NCBI GenBank assembly: GCA_050185195.1
Contig: JBFWZQ010000013.1
Location: 1-64,000 of the forward strand
DNA length: 64,000 nt
Reading direction: 5' to 3'
DNA from: CADEFQ01 sp050185195
GTDB lineage: Bacteria > Pseudomonadota > Gammaproteobacteria > Steroidobacterales > Steroidobacteraceae
Every line of letters begins with the position of its first letter. The first letter of the stretch is position 1. Of the stretch, positions 42,436-52,405 are shown one piece after another. A model generated the notes under the pieces. That model had not been told where the DNA came from and searched no databases. It saw only the letters and a program-made list of their open reading frames with translations. The position numbers and the translations under genes were made by a program.

Positions 42436-42852
42436 ATGAAACACGGGGCGCAGGAGCTGGCCGAATCGGGCATTCGCGCGATGTACGCCGAAGATCGAGT
42501 CTCCCAGGCGCTCGGCATGCAGGTCGCCGAGGTCCACCCGGGTGCAGCGCGGGTCACGATGGTCGTGAGGGCCGACATGGTCAACGGCCATCATGTCTGC
42601 CACGGGGGCGTCATTTTTGCGCTCGCCGACAGCGCCTTTGCCTTTGCCTGCAACTCGTACGGTGCCATGACGGTCGCCGCGGGGGCGACGATCGATTTCC
42701 TGCGACCCGTGAGGATTGGCGATCACCTCGTAGCCGTCGCCGTCGAGCGCTCGCAGGGGCGGCGCACGGGCGTCTACGACGTCACCGTGCAGAACCAGGC
42801 CGGGGAAACCGTGGCGCTCTTTCGCGGCCGCTCGCACAGGAGCGCCGCATGA
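42436..42852 (+). CDS. paaI: hydroxyphenylacetyl-CoA thioesterase PaaI
   Basis: A 138-residue hotdog-fold thioesterase. HHVCHGGVIFALADSAFAFACN is the core helix and active-site region of the PaaI subfamily. It is thought to release CoA from dead-end intermediates and so prevent CoA trapping. The ATG at 42436 follows the paaG stop by 7 bp; the longer in-frame extension lies inside paaG in another phase. It overlaps paaZ by four bases. Confidence 0.92.
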   Translation: MKHGAQELAESGIRAMYAEDRVSQALGMQVAEVHPGAARVTMVVRADMVNGHHVCHGGVIFALADSAFAFACNSYGAMTVAAGATIDFLRPVRIGDHLVAVAVERSQGRRTGVYDVTVQNQAGETVALFRGRSHRSAA

Positions 42853-44885
42853 GACTCGAGAGTTACGTGGCCGGCCGTTGGCACGCGGGCGACCGCGACC
42901 TGCAGTCGTTGAGGGACGCGACGACCGGGCAGGTCATCGCGGAAAGCTCGTCCGCGGGCATCGATTTCGCGGCCGTCCTGGCGCACGCGCGGGACGTGGG
43001 CGGGCCCGCGCTGCGCCGCCTCACGTTCCACGAGCGCGCCGGGCTGCTGAAAGCGCTCGCGAAGCACCTGTCGGAACTGAAGGAAGAGTTCTACACGCTC
43101 TCCTACGCGACGGGCGCGACGCGCGCCGACTCCTGGATCGACATCGATGGCGGCCTCGGCACGCTGTTCGCCTACGCGAGCCGCGGCGTGCGCGAACTGC
43201 CGAATGCGCACGTTTACCTGGACGGTGACGTCGAACCGCTGTCGAAGTCGGGCACGTTCGTCGGGCAGCACCTCTGCGTGCCGCGCGAAGGCGTGGCGCT
43301 GCACGTCAACGCGTTCAACTTCCCCGTCTGGGGCATGCTCGAAAAGCTCGCGCCCACGTTGCTCGCCGGGATGCCGGCGATCGTGAAGCCCGCCACCGCG
43401 ACGTCCTACCTCACCGAGCTCGTGTTCCGTCGCATCATCGAGTCGGGCTTGCTGCCGGAAGGCGCGGTGCAGTTGATCTGCGGCAGCGTCGGGGACCTGC
43501 TCGCGCACCTGTCCGGCCAGGACGTGGTGTCGTTCACGGGTTCCGCCGCCACCGCGAACCTGCTGCGCGGCCATCCCGCCGTGCTGGGCAACGCCGTGCG
43601 TTTCATCGCCGAGACCGACTCGATCAATTCCTGCGTGCTCGGTGCGGATGCCGCGCCGGGCGAGCCGGAGTTCGAGGCTTTCGTGCGTGAAGTCGTGCGC
43701 GAAATGACCGCGAAGGCCGGCCAGAAGTGCACGGCCATCCGCAAGGCGCTGGTGCCCGCGGCCCGGCTCGGCGCCGCGATGGAAGCGATCGGCGCGGCGC
43801 TCGCGAAGGTCGTCGTGGGCGATCCACGCCGTGAGGACGTGCGCATGGGGCCGCTGGCCACGCAGGGCCAGCGCCGCGAGGTGCTGGCGCGCATCGCCGA
43901 ACTGCGCCGTGAAGCCGATCTGGCCAGCGGCGCGGCGCTGGATCCCGTTGGCGCCGATGCGGGGCAGGGCGCCTTCGTCGCGCCCACGCTGCTCGTGGCG
44001 CGCGAGCCCCGCGCCGCGCAGCGTGTGCACACCGTGGAGGCCTTCGGACCGGTCTGCACACTGCTTCCCTACGGCTCGACGCAGGACGCCGTGGATCTTG
44101 CGCGCCGCGGCGAAGGCAGCCTCGTCTCGTCGGTGTTCTCGGCCGATGACGGGATCGCACGGGCGCTCGCGATCGGGCTCGCCCCCTATCACGGGCGCCT
44201 GTTGTTCGTGAACCGCGATTGCGCCCGCGACTCGACGGGCCACGGCTCGCCGCTGCCTGGCCTCGTGCACGGCGGGCCGGGCCGTGCCGGGGGCGGCGAG
44301 GAGATGGGCGGCCTGCGCGGGGTGATGCATTACCTGCAGCGCACGGCCGTGCAGGGCAGCCCCACGACGCTCGCTGCGATCACCGGGCGCTGGGTGCGCG
44401 GGGGCCGCGAAACCCGCACGGCCACGCATCCGTTTCGCCGCACGCTGCCCGAGCTCACGATCGGCGAGACGCTGCACTCGGCGGAACGCGAGGTCACGCT
44501 CGAGGACATCGAACGTTTCGCCCGCCTGAGCGGCGACACGTTCTACGCGCACATGGACGAAGCGGCCGCCCGGCGCAACCCGCTCTTCGGTGGCCGGGTG
44601 GCGCATGGTTATTTCCTCATTGCCGCAGCGGCCGGCCTGTTCGTCGACCCGCCGTACGGACCGGTGCTGGCGAACTACGGCCTCGATCGCCTGCGGTTCG
44701 CGAAGCCGGTGCGACCGGGCGACCGAATCAAGGTGCGCCTCACCTGCAAGGCGAAGTCGCAACGCGCGGGGAAGGACTACGGCGAGGTCACCTGGGACAC
44801 GGAGATCACGAACCAGCACGGTGAAACCGTTGCGAGCTACGACGTGCTCACGATGGTGAGCGTGGAGCCCGTCGATGGCGATTGA
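42849..44885 (+). CDS. paaZ: bifunctional oxepin-CoA hydrolase / aldehyde dehydrogenase PaaZ
   Basis: A 678-residue two-domain enzyme. The N-terminal aldehyde dehydrogenase (about 1-520) has catalytic Cys294 (GQKCTAIR) and general-base Glu255; it oxidises the open-chain semialdehyde. The C-terminal MaoC-like hotdog domain (about 540-678; FARLSGDTFYAHMD and NPLFGGRVAHGYF) hydrolyses the oxepin-CoA ring. Both active sites are intact, so it should yield 3-oxo-5,6-dehydrosuberyl-CoA. The 3' end overlaps the next crotonase gene by 11 bp. Confidence 0.95.
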   Translation: MRLESYVAGRWHAGDRDLQSLRDATTGQVIAESSSAGIDFAAVLAHARDVGGPALRRLTFHERAGLLKALAKHLSELKEEFYTLSYATGATRADSWIDIDGGLGTLFAYASRGVRELPNAHVYLDGDVEPLSKSGTFVGQHLCVPREGVALHVNAFNFPVWGMLEKLAPTLLAGMPAIVKPATATSYLTELVFRRIIESGLLPEGAVQLICGSVGDLLAHLSGQDVVSFTGSAATANLLRGHPAVLGNAVRFIAETDSINSCVLGADAAPGEPEFEAFVREVVREMTAKAGQKCTAIRKALVPAARLGAAMEAIGAALAKVVVGDPRREDVRMGPLATQGQRREVLARIAELRREADLASGAALDPVGADAGQGAFVAPTLLVAREPRAAQRVHTVEAFGPVCTLLPYGSTQDAVDLARRGEGSLVSSVFSADDGIARALAIGLAPYHGRLLFVNRDCARDSTGHGSPLPGLVHGGPGRAGGGEEMGGLRGVMHYLQRTAVQGSPTTLAAITGRWVRGGRETRTATHPFRRTLPELTIGETLHSAEREVTLEDIERFARLSGDTFYAHMDEAAARRNPLFGGRVAHGYFLIAAAAGLFVDPPYGPVLANYGLDRLRFAKPVRPGDRIKVRLTCKAKSQRAGKDYGEVTWDTEITNQHGETVASYDVLTMVSVEPVDGD

Positions 44886-45687
44886 ACTTGGCGGCTACCG
44901 CACCCGCCATGCACCGCTCGAGTTCGCGGAGCCGGACCCGGCCGTGCTCGAGATCGTCATTCGCAAGGACGGTGCGCTGAATGCAGCGGACGAAGCCATG
45001 CACCGCGCGCTGGCACGCGTCTGGCTCGACATCGACGTCGATGACGCGGTGCGCGCCGTGCTCGTGCGTGGCGCGGGGGCGCATTTTTCATCGGGCGGCG
45101 ACTTCGCGATGATCGAAAAGATGATCGCGGACGAGGCCACCTTGCTGCGGGTGTGGAAGGAGGCGAGCGACCTCGTCTACAACCTCATCGCCTGCTCGAA
45201 GCCGGTCGTCTCGGCGATTCGCGGCACCGCGGTCGGCGCCGGGCTTGCCGTGGCGTTGCTGGCCGACATCTCGGTGGCGGCCCGCGACGCGAAAATCCTC
45301 GATGGCCACACGCGGCTTGGGGTCGCCGCGGGCGACCATGCCGTGATCCTCTGGCCGCTGCTCTGCGGCCTCGCCAAGGCACGCTACTACCTGCTGACGA
45401 ACCGGCCGCTCGACGGCGCGGAGGCCGAACGCATCGGGCTGGTGTCGCTGTGCGTCGACGACGGGAACGTGCATGGGGAGGCGCTCGGAATCGCACGTTC
45501 GCTCGCAGCGGGCAGCCCCACCGCGCTGCGCTGGACCAAGCACGCGCTGAATGGCTGGCTGCGCCGGGCCGGGCCCGGTTTCGATGCATCGCTCGCCCTG
45601 GAATTCCTCGGCTTTCGGCTCGCCGATGCCCGGGAAGGGCTGGCGGCGGTCAGGGCGAAGCGCCCCGCCGGATTTCACCGGGACTGA
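44875..45687 (+). CDS. enoyl-CoA hydratase/isomerase family protein
   Basis: A 270-residue crotonase-fold protein at the end of the paa operon. The oxyanion-hole segments GAGAHFSSGGDFAMI and GTAVGAGLAVALLADI are clear; the active-site region reads GHTRLGVAAGDHAVILWPLLCG, which differs from classical hydratases with two Glu residues. It may fill the PaaF step (2,3-dehydroadipyl-CoA hydration), but the active-site sequence does not allow a confident call. The overlap with paaZ shows it belongs to the operon. Genes for paaH, paaJ and paaK are not in the window. Confidence 0.82.
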   Translation: MAIELGGYRTRHAPLEFAEPDPAVLEIVIRKDGALNAADEAMHRALARVWLDIDVDDAVRAVLVRGAGAHFSSGGDFAMIEKMIADEATLLRVWKEASDLVYNLIACSKPVVSAIRGTAVGAGLAVALLADISVAARDAKILDGHTRLGVAAGDHAVILWPLLCGLAKARYYLLTNRPLDGAEAERIGLVSLCVDDGNVHGEALGIARSLAAGSPTALRWTKHALNGWLRRAGPGFDASLALEFLGFRLADAREGLAAVRAKRPAGFHRD

Positions 45688-45699
45688 AGGCGCAGGGCG

Positions 45700-45960
45700 C
45701 TACCGGCGTTTCTTCTTCGCGCCCGGGCCGCTTTCGTCGCCGACGTCGTAATCCTCGAAGTCGCTCACCAGGTCCGCCGTGCGTTTCTCTTCGAGCAGGC
45801 GCTCGAGGCGACGCCACGCCGGGTCGCCGAGCTTCTGGCCCCGGCGCTTGGCGAGGTCGAGGTCCTTGATGACGCGGTCGAGATCGAGATCCTCGGCCGC
45901 GGCGCTGTCCTCTTCCTCTTCCTCGTCGTCGAACTCTTCCGACTCGGGCTTCTCGCTCAT
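45700..45960 (-). CDS. small acidic protein, PA3496-like
   Basis: An 86-residue hydrophilic protein. The N-terminal third is very acidic (EEFDDEEEEEDS); the rest contains RRLERLLEEKRTADLVSDFEDYD and ends in a basic KKKRR tail. The layout resembles small PA3496-type proteins of Gammaproteobacteria, but the resemblance is weak and no function is known. The start is taken at MSEKPESEEF (45960). It is convergent with the paa operon and lies 67 bp beyond gspF. Confidence 0.6.
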   Translation of the reverse strand: MSEKPESEEFDDEEEEEDSAAAEDLDLDRVIKDLDLAKRRGQKLGDPAWRRLERLLEEKRTADLVSDFEDYDVGDESGPGAKKKRR

Positions 45961-46027
45961 GGCGGCGGGAGATTTAGCGCGAATCGCGTCCGGGCGCAAT
46001 GTCCGCGGTCACGGGGTCGACGGGCCG

Positions 46028-47242
46028 TCAGCGGATCAGCTGGTTCATCTCGAAAATGGGCAGCAGCATTGCAAACACGATGCCCATCACGAAGAGCCCC
46101 ATCACGATGATCAGCAGCGGCCCCAGCAGGCCGACCAGGGCGCTCAGGATGCCGTCGAGCTCCCGTTCCTGGCTGATGGCCGCGCGTTCCAGCATGGTTT
46201 CCAGCTCGCCGCTGGACTCACCGCTCGAAATGAGGTGGATCGTCATCGGCGGGAACAGCTTGCTCTGGGCGAGCGAGCGGCCGATCGGGGCGCCCTCGCG
46301 CACCCGCTGCCCCGCATCGACGACAGCCGCCTTCATCGGGATGCTGGTCACGACCTCGCCCGCGATGCGCAGCGCCTCGAGCACCGGCACCGAGGCGGCC
46401 GTCAGGATGCTGAGGGTGCGGGTGAACCGCGCCGTGTTGAATCCCCGCACCAACCGCCCGATCAGCGGCAGCCGCAGCTGCAACGCGTGGTAGCGGCGGC
46501 GTGCCTCGGGGTTCCTGAGCCAGCGCATGAGCGCGACGATCGCCACCACGATGCCGGCGAGCAGCCACAAGCCCCATTCCTGCAGGAAACTGCTCACGCC
46601 GATCAGCATGCGCGTCATCAGGGGTAGTTGCGCCTTGCCGGTATCGAAGACCTCGATCACCTTCGGCACCACGTACACGAGCAGGCCGGTCACGATGCCG
46701 AAACACATGACCGTCAGCACGATCGGGTAGAGCATCGCGCCGAGTACCTTCTGGCGCGTGAGTTCGCGGCCCTCGGTGTAGTCGGCGAGCCGCTCGAGCA
46801 CTTCGTCGAGGTGGCCAGACTGCTCGCCGGCCGACACGGTCGCCCGGTAGATTTCCGGGAACACGCGCGGAAACTCGGCAAAGCCGTTCGCGAGCGTGTG
46901 GCCCTCCATCACGCGCGAGCGCACGCCGAGGAGGATGCTCTGCACCCGCGGCTTCTCGGTCTGCTGGGAGACCGCGAGCAATGCTTCCTCGAGCGGCAGG
47001 CCCGCCTTCGTCAGGGTCGCGAGCTGGCGCGTGAGCAGCGCGAGGTCGGTGGCCGATGCGCCACGGGCGATGCCGAACCTGCGCTGGCGGCGCGCCTCTT
47101 CGCGCACCGCTTCGGTGACGGTGACCGGCAGCAGTTCGCGCTCGCGCAGCAGCTGGCGCACGTGCTTCGCGGTGTCGCCCTCGAGGACGCCTTTCTTCTC
47201 GCGTCCTGCCGCATCGAGCGCGACGTATTCGTAGGCGCCCAT
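46028..47242 (-). CDS. gspF: type II secretion inner-membrane platform protein GspF
   Basis: A 404-residue polytopic protein with two GspF repeats (about 70-190 and 270-395), each ending in transmembrane segments. It forms the inner-membrane platform together with GspC, GspL and GspM and contacts GspE. The start MGAYEYVALDAAGREKKG fits the family; extra upstream codons come from a heptamer-repeat element. It is separated from gspE by 125 bp that hold that element, instead of the usual overlap. No gspG-N genes follow. Confidence 0.94.
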   Translation of the reverse strand: MGAYEYVALDAAGREKKGVLEGDTAKHVRQLLRERELLPVTVTEAVREEARRQRRFGIARGASATDLALLTRQLATLTKAGLPLEEALLAVSQQTEKPRVQSILLGVRSRVMEGHTLANGFAEFPRVFPEIYRATVSAGEQSGHLDEVLERLADYTEGRELTRQKVLGAMLYPIVLTVMCFGIVTGLLVYVVPKVIEVFDTGKAQLPLMTRMLIGVSSFLQEWGLWLLAGIVVAIVALMRWLRNPEARRRYHALQLRLPLIGRLVRGFNTARFTRTLSILTAASVPVLEALRIAGEVVTSIPMKAAVVDAGQRVREGAPIGRSLAQSKLFPPMTIHLISSGESSGELETMLERAAISQERELDGILSALVGLLGPLLIIVMGLFVMGIVFAMLLPIFEMNQLIR

Positions 47243-47266
47243 GTGCTCAGCGCGCTGCGCTGAGGG

Positions 47267-47360
47267 CGGCGGGCTGCGGGCCACGGGCAACGGGCCAGAA
47301 CGCGAGCCTGCCCAGCTGGCCGGCGCTTCTGGCCCGTTGCCCGTCGCCCATTGCCCGTAG
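47267..47360. repeat. heptamer inverted-repeat element between gspE and gspF (locus 5 of 5)
   Basis: Left arm CGGCGGG CTGCGGG CCACGGG CAACGGG ends in CCAGAA (47295-47300). After a 26-bp spacer, TTCTGG (47327-47332) opens the right arm CCCGTTG CCCGTCG CCCATTG CCCGTAG. The inverted arms would form a long hairpin in the gspE-gspF message and could act as a processing or partial termination site. Confidence 0.7.
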
Positions 47361-47367
47361 CGCTGGC

Positions 47368-48863
<1,496 letters not shown>

Positions 48864-48867
<4 letters not shown>

Positions 48868-50963
48868 CGCGATTCCGGCGGCGGCGTCGTGGCGGGCGGC
48901 TCCGCCGGTTGCGCGGCGTCGGGCTTCGCGGTGTCGGGCTGCTCGACCCCGGGCTGCTGGGCTGGCGGTGGCGCGGGCTGTGGCAACGGCGGCAGCACGG
49001 CATTCTTCTGGCCCGGCAGCAGCGGCAGCACCTCGAATCGCGGACCGAGCTTGCGCTGTTCTTCGCGGATGAAGTTGTATTTCGAGTTCGTCTCGAACGA
49101 GGACTGCACGCCGTCGCGCAGGATCTTCGGCTGGATGAAGACCATCAGGTTGGTCTTGACCTTCGAGGCCTGGCGCACCTTGAAGAACTCGCCGATGAGG
49201 GGGATGCGGCCGAGCAGCGGCACGCGCTGCTCGCCGCGGCGGTCCTCTTCCTGGATGAGGCCGCCGAGCACGATGGTGCCGCCGTCCTCGACGAGCAGGC
49301 TCGTGTTGATCACGCGCTTGTTGGTGATGAGGTCGACCGCGCTCGCGGTGCTGGTCGAGAGGCTCGACGCCTCCTGCTCGATCTTGAGGATTACCGAATC
49401 GCCCTCGTTGATCTGCGGCGTGATCTTGAGGATGGTGCCGACTTCCTCGCGCTGGATCGTCTGGAAGGGGTTCACCGAACCGTTGTTGCCGCCGCTGCCG
49501 GTGTTCGTGTACTGCCCGGTGATGAAGGGCACTTCCTGCGCCACCTTGATCTGCGCTTCCTGGTTGTCGAGCGTCACGATCGAAGGCGTCGCGACGATAT
49601 TGGTGTCGGCGTCGTTCCTGATCGCGCGCAGCACGGCGGCCCAGTTGGTGCCGGTGTCCTGCACCCGGCCGCCCCCGATGGTCGTGCCGAGGATGGCCTT
49701 CGGGTCGATGCTCGTCGGGTTGTCGATGCCCCGGATGATGTCGACGATGCTGCCGCCGGCGATCGGCTGCACGAAGCTGCCCACCAGGAAGTTGTCCTTC
49801 GAGCCGTCGACGGCCCAGTTGATGCCGAGTTCCGCCGTCTTGTCGGCGCGGACCTCGACGATCACGGCCTGCACCAGCACCTGCGCGCGGCGGATGTCGA
49901 GCTTGTCGACGATGGCCATGAGATTGCGCATCGTCTTGGGCGGGGCGGTGACCACGAGGGCGTTGTTGTCCGGGTCCGCCCAGATCGTCGTGCCGCGTTC
50001 GGCCTGCGCCGAAGGGCCCGCGGCGGCGGCGCCCGCGGCGCCCGGCGCGGCGGCGCCGACCCCGGTGAGCTGTTCCTTCAGCTTCGCGGCGATCTTCTCG
50101 GCGTCGGAATAGCGCAGGTAACGCACCTGCGTGTCGCCGCCGGATTCGAGCGGCGTGTCGAGGTGGGCGATCAGCGCTTTCACGCGCAGCCGCGCGGATT
50201 GCTCGCCACTCAGCAGCACGCTGTTGGTGCGGTCGTCCGCGACCAGCTTCAGGTTGGCGCCGCCGCCCTCGGCCGCCGCCGCGCCCTGCACGAGCTGGGC
50301 GACGACGCGTACTATTTCCGTGGCCGACGCATTCTGCATCGGGATCACTTCGATCTCGGCGTCCCCGCCCTGGTCGATGCGCCGGATGATGCGCACGATG
50401 CGGTTCACGTTGTTGGCGCGATCCGAAATGATCAGCATGTTCGAGGCGGGGTAGGCCGCCAGGTGCCCGTACTGCGGGATCAGCGGCCGCAGGATCGGCA
50501 CCAGCTGGGCGGCGTTCACGTTCTTCACCGCGATCACCTGCGTCACGATCTCGTCGGAGGTGGAACTCACGCGGTCCGGCAAGTCGACGGACGGAAACTG
50601 CCTCGCGTTGGCATCGGGGATGATCTTGATGATGTCGCCGGTCTGCACGGCGACGAAGCCGTATACCTGCAGGATCGACAGGAACGCCTGGTAGAACGCA
50701 TCGGGCGTCATCGGCGTGGTCGACAGCATGGTGACCTGCTGGCGGCCGACGCGCGGGTCGACGATGAAGTTCTTGCCGGTCGCCGCGCTCACCGCCTCGA
50801 TGATCTGGGTGATGTCCGCGTCCTTGAAATTCGGCGTGATGCGCGGGCCTGCCGGTTGCTGCGCGGCGGCGATCGAGGCGATCGCCAGCAGCGCGCCGCA
50901 GGCGGCGAGGCGCAGGCGGCCGGGGCGCGCCAACGAGGTCCGGTGGTCGTTGTTGTGGGTCAT
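48864..50963 (-). CDS. gspD: type II secretion outer-membrane secretin GspD
   Basis: A 699-residue secretin. A signal peptide ends near residue 34 (IAAAQQ); N0-N3 domains follow (about 40-340, including KNFIVDPRVGRQQVTM and the Ala/Gly-rich insert in N3), then the secretin channel domain (about 400-640; VVLRA-type strands and VPLLGRIPLIGEFF). The C-terminal 60 residues are Pro/Ala-rich, ending PPESR, where a pilotin might bind. No lipobox is seen. It is 21 bp after gspC and overlaps gspE. Confidence 0.95.
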
Positions 50964-50984
50964 TTCCGCCTGGTCTCCACTGCG

Positions 50985-51968
50985 CTAGTCGCCACGCTCG
51001 TCGGGGGGCTCGGCTGGCTCGTCCGCGCCGCTGTCGCCTGCGCCCAGCGCCGCGGCTGCGGGGTCGGGCTGGGCGGGCGCGGCGAGCTGTTCGGCTTCGT
51101 TCGCCACCTGCGCCATGTTGAGGGTGAGTTCCTGCTGCCGTCCGCTGCGCAGCACGGTCACGCGGGCCTCGGCGGCGCTGCCGAGCGTGCGGAAGATTTC
51201 CTGGCCGCGCGCGGGGTCGTCGAGGGGCGTGCCGTTGATCGCCGTGACGAGGTCGCCGGGGCGCAGGCCGAGCCGCGAGAACGCAGCCCGGTTGCGCCCG
51301 GGATAGACGCGGTAACCGCGCTGCTTGCCTTCGGCGAAGACCGGCTGCGGCCGCAGCACGTCGCCGATGACGCCGGGGTCGCGCTCGATCAGCTTCTGCA
51401 TGCGATCGAGGATCTGGACGTCGGCGGCCTTCGGTAGCTGGGCGGGCAGGGCCGGCACGGGGGCCGCCGAGGCCACCGACGCCTGGTGCGGCAGCAACAG
51501 CGATTCGAGCGCGCCCGCCCGCTCGAGCACGACACGATCGGGATACACGGCGTGCAGCTTCGCGCCGCCCGGCACGGCGTCGCCCACCATCACGACCTTG
51601 GCGGCCGCGGCGCTTTCGCCGAGGATCGCGATGCCGGTGGACGGGTCGGAGTTTGCAATGACGCCCGCCAGCACGAGCGAGAGGCTGGTCTGCGGCGCAT
51701 TGCTGGCGTCGCCGCTCGGGGTCACCAGGGCTTCGCCGAACAGGTGTGCGTTGATGAGCGTGCCGAGATCGAGCTGCGGCGGCGCCTGCACAGGGGTGCT
51801 CGCAACCGGCGCGTCGAGGTCGGCGCCGGCGAGATCCGTCACCGTGACGGCAACCTGCACGCCGAGCGCAATGCCGAGTCCCCACGTCGCAAGCTGGGGG
51901 CCGCGAGCGGCCAGCAGCCCTTTCCAGGCGTCTGGCGAGGGCAGGCCCTGCAGCACGGAGGTCGTCAT
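50985..51968 (-). CDS. gspC: type II secretion protein GspC with PDZ domain
   Basis: A 327-residue inner-membrane protein linking the platform to the secretin. It has a short cytoplasmic N-terminus, one transmembrane segment (about residues 28-50), a homology region (LINAHLFGEA and LVLAGVIAN), a linker and a C-terminal PDZ domain (LGLRPGDLVTAINGTPLDD). The start is taken at the ATG at 51968, because the upstream ATG at 51980 lies within the -10 box of the promoter. It heads the gspCDEF unit and is divergent from clpS. Confidence 0.9.
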   Translation of the reverse strand: MTTSVLQGLPSPDAWKGLLAARGPQLATWGLGIALGVQVAVTVTDLAGADLDAPVASTPVQAPPQLDLGTLINAHLFGEALVTPSGDASNAPQTSLSLVLAGVIANSDPSTGIAILGESAAAAKVVMVGDAVPGGAKLHAVYPDRVVLERAGALESLLLPHQASVASAAPVPALPAQLPKAADVQILDRMQKLIERDPGVIGDVLRPQPVFAEGKQRGYRVYPGRNRAAFSRLGLRPGDLVTAINGTPLDDPARGQEIFRTLGSAAEARVTVLRSGRQQELTLNMAQVANEAEQLAAPAQPDPAAAALGAGDSGADEPAEPPDERGD

Positions 51969-51975
51969 CGGCCCA

Positions 51976-52005
51976 ATCATACGGGGCTGTCGATGGCGCT
52001 CACAA
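51976..52005 (-). promoter_or_regulatory. promoter of gspCDEF
   Basis: On the minus strand TTGTGA (52005-52000), an 18-nt spacer, then TATGAT (51981-51976), 7 nt before the ATG at 51968. The predicted transcript would start at or one base before the start codon. Confidence 0.6.
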
Positions 52006-52048
52006 GCGACTGTTTCGCCAAGAAATCGGGCGGCAGGGCAGGGGGTCC

Positions 52049-52077
52049 TTGTGTTGCCGTTCGGCGACCCCTATAAA
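52049..52077 (+). promoter_or_regulatory. promoter of clpS-clpA
   Basis: TTGTGT (52049-52054), 17-nt spacer, TATAAA (52072-52077), 7 nt before the clpS ATG at 52085. This again predicts a leaderless mRNA. The back-to-back gspC promoter starts 44 bp away. Confidence 0.65.
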
Positions 52078-52084
52078 AGGTCGA

Positions 52085-52405
52085 ATGCCGGGCAATGAGC
52101 CGATCCAACCTGACCATGGCGTCGTCGTCGACGAAGCGGCGCCCAAGCTGAAACGACCGCCGATGTTTCAGGTCATATTGCTGAACGACGATTACACGCC
52201 GATGGAGTTCGTGGTGGAGGTGCTCGAGAAGTTCTTCGGCATGAACCGCCCGCAGGCGACCCGGGTGATGCTCGAGGTCCATATGAAGGGCAAGGGCGTG
52301 TGCGGCGTGTTCAGTTACGAAATCGCGGAGACGAAGGTCGCGCAGGTCACGACCTTCGCCCGCGATAGCCAGCACCCGCTGATGTGCACACTGGAGGAGA
52401 CCTGA
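52085..52405 (+). CDS. clpS: ClpS, N-degron adaptor of ClpAP
   Basis: A 106-residue adaptor that binds proteins with N-terminal Leu, Phe, Tyr or Trp and hands them to ClpA. The core begins at FQVILLNDDYTPMEFVVEVL; the NDDYTPMEFV segment lines the N-degron pocket. The start at MPGNEPIQPDHG (52085) is set by the -10 box at 52072-52077. The stop overlaps the clpA start (TGATG). Confidence 0.95.
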   Translation: MPGNEPIQPDHGVVVDEAAPKLKRPPMFQVILLNDDYTPMEFVVEVLEKFFGMNRPQATRVMLEVHMKGKGVCGVFSYEIAETKVAQVTTFARDSQHPLMCTLEET

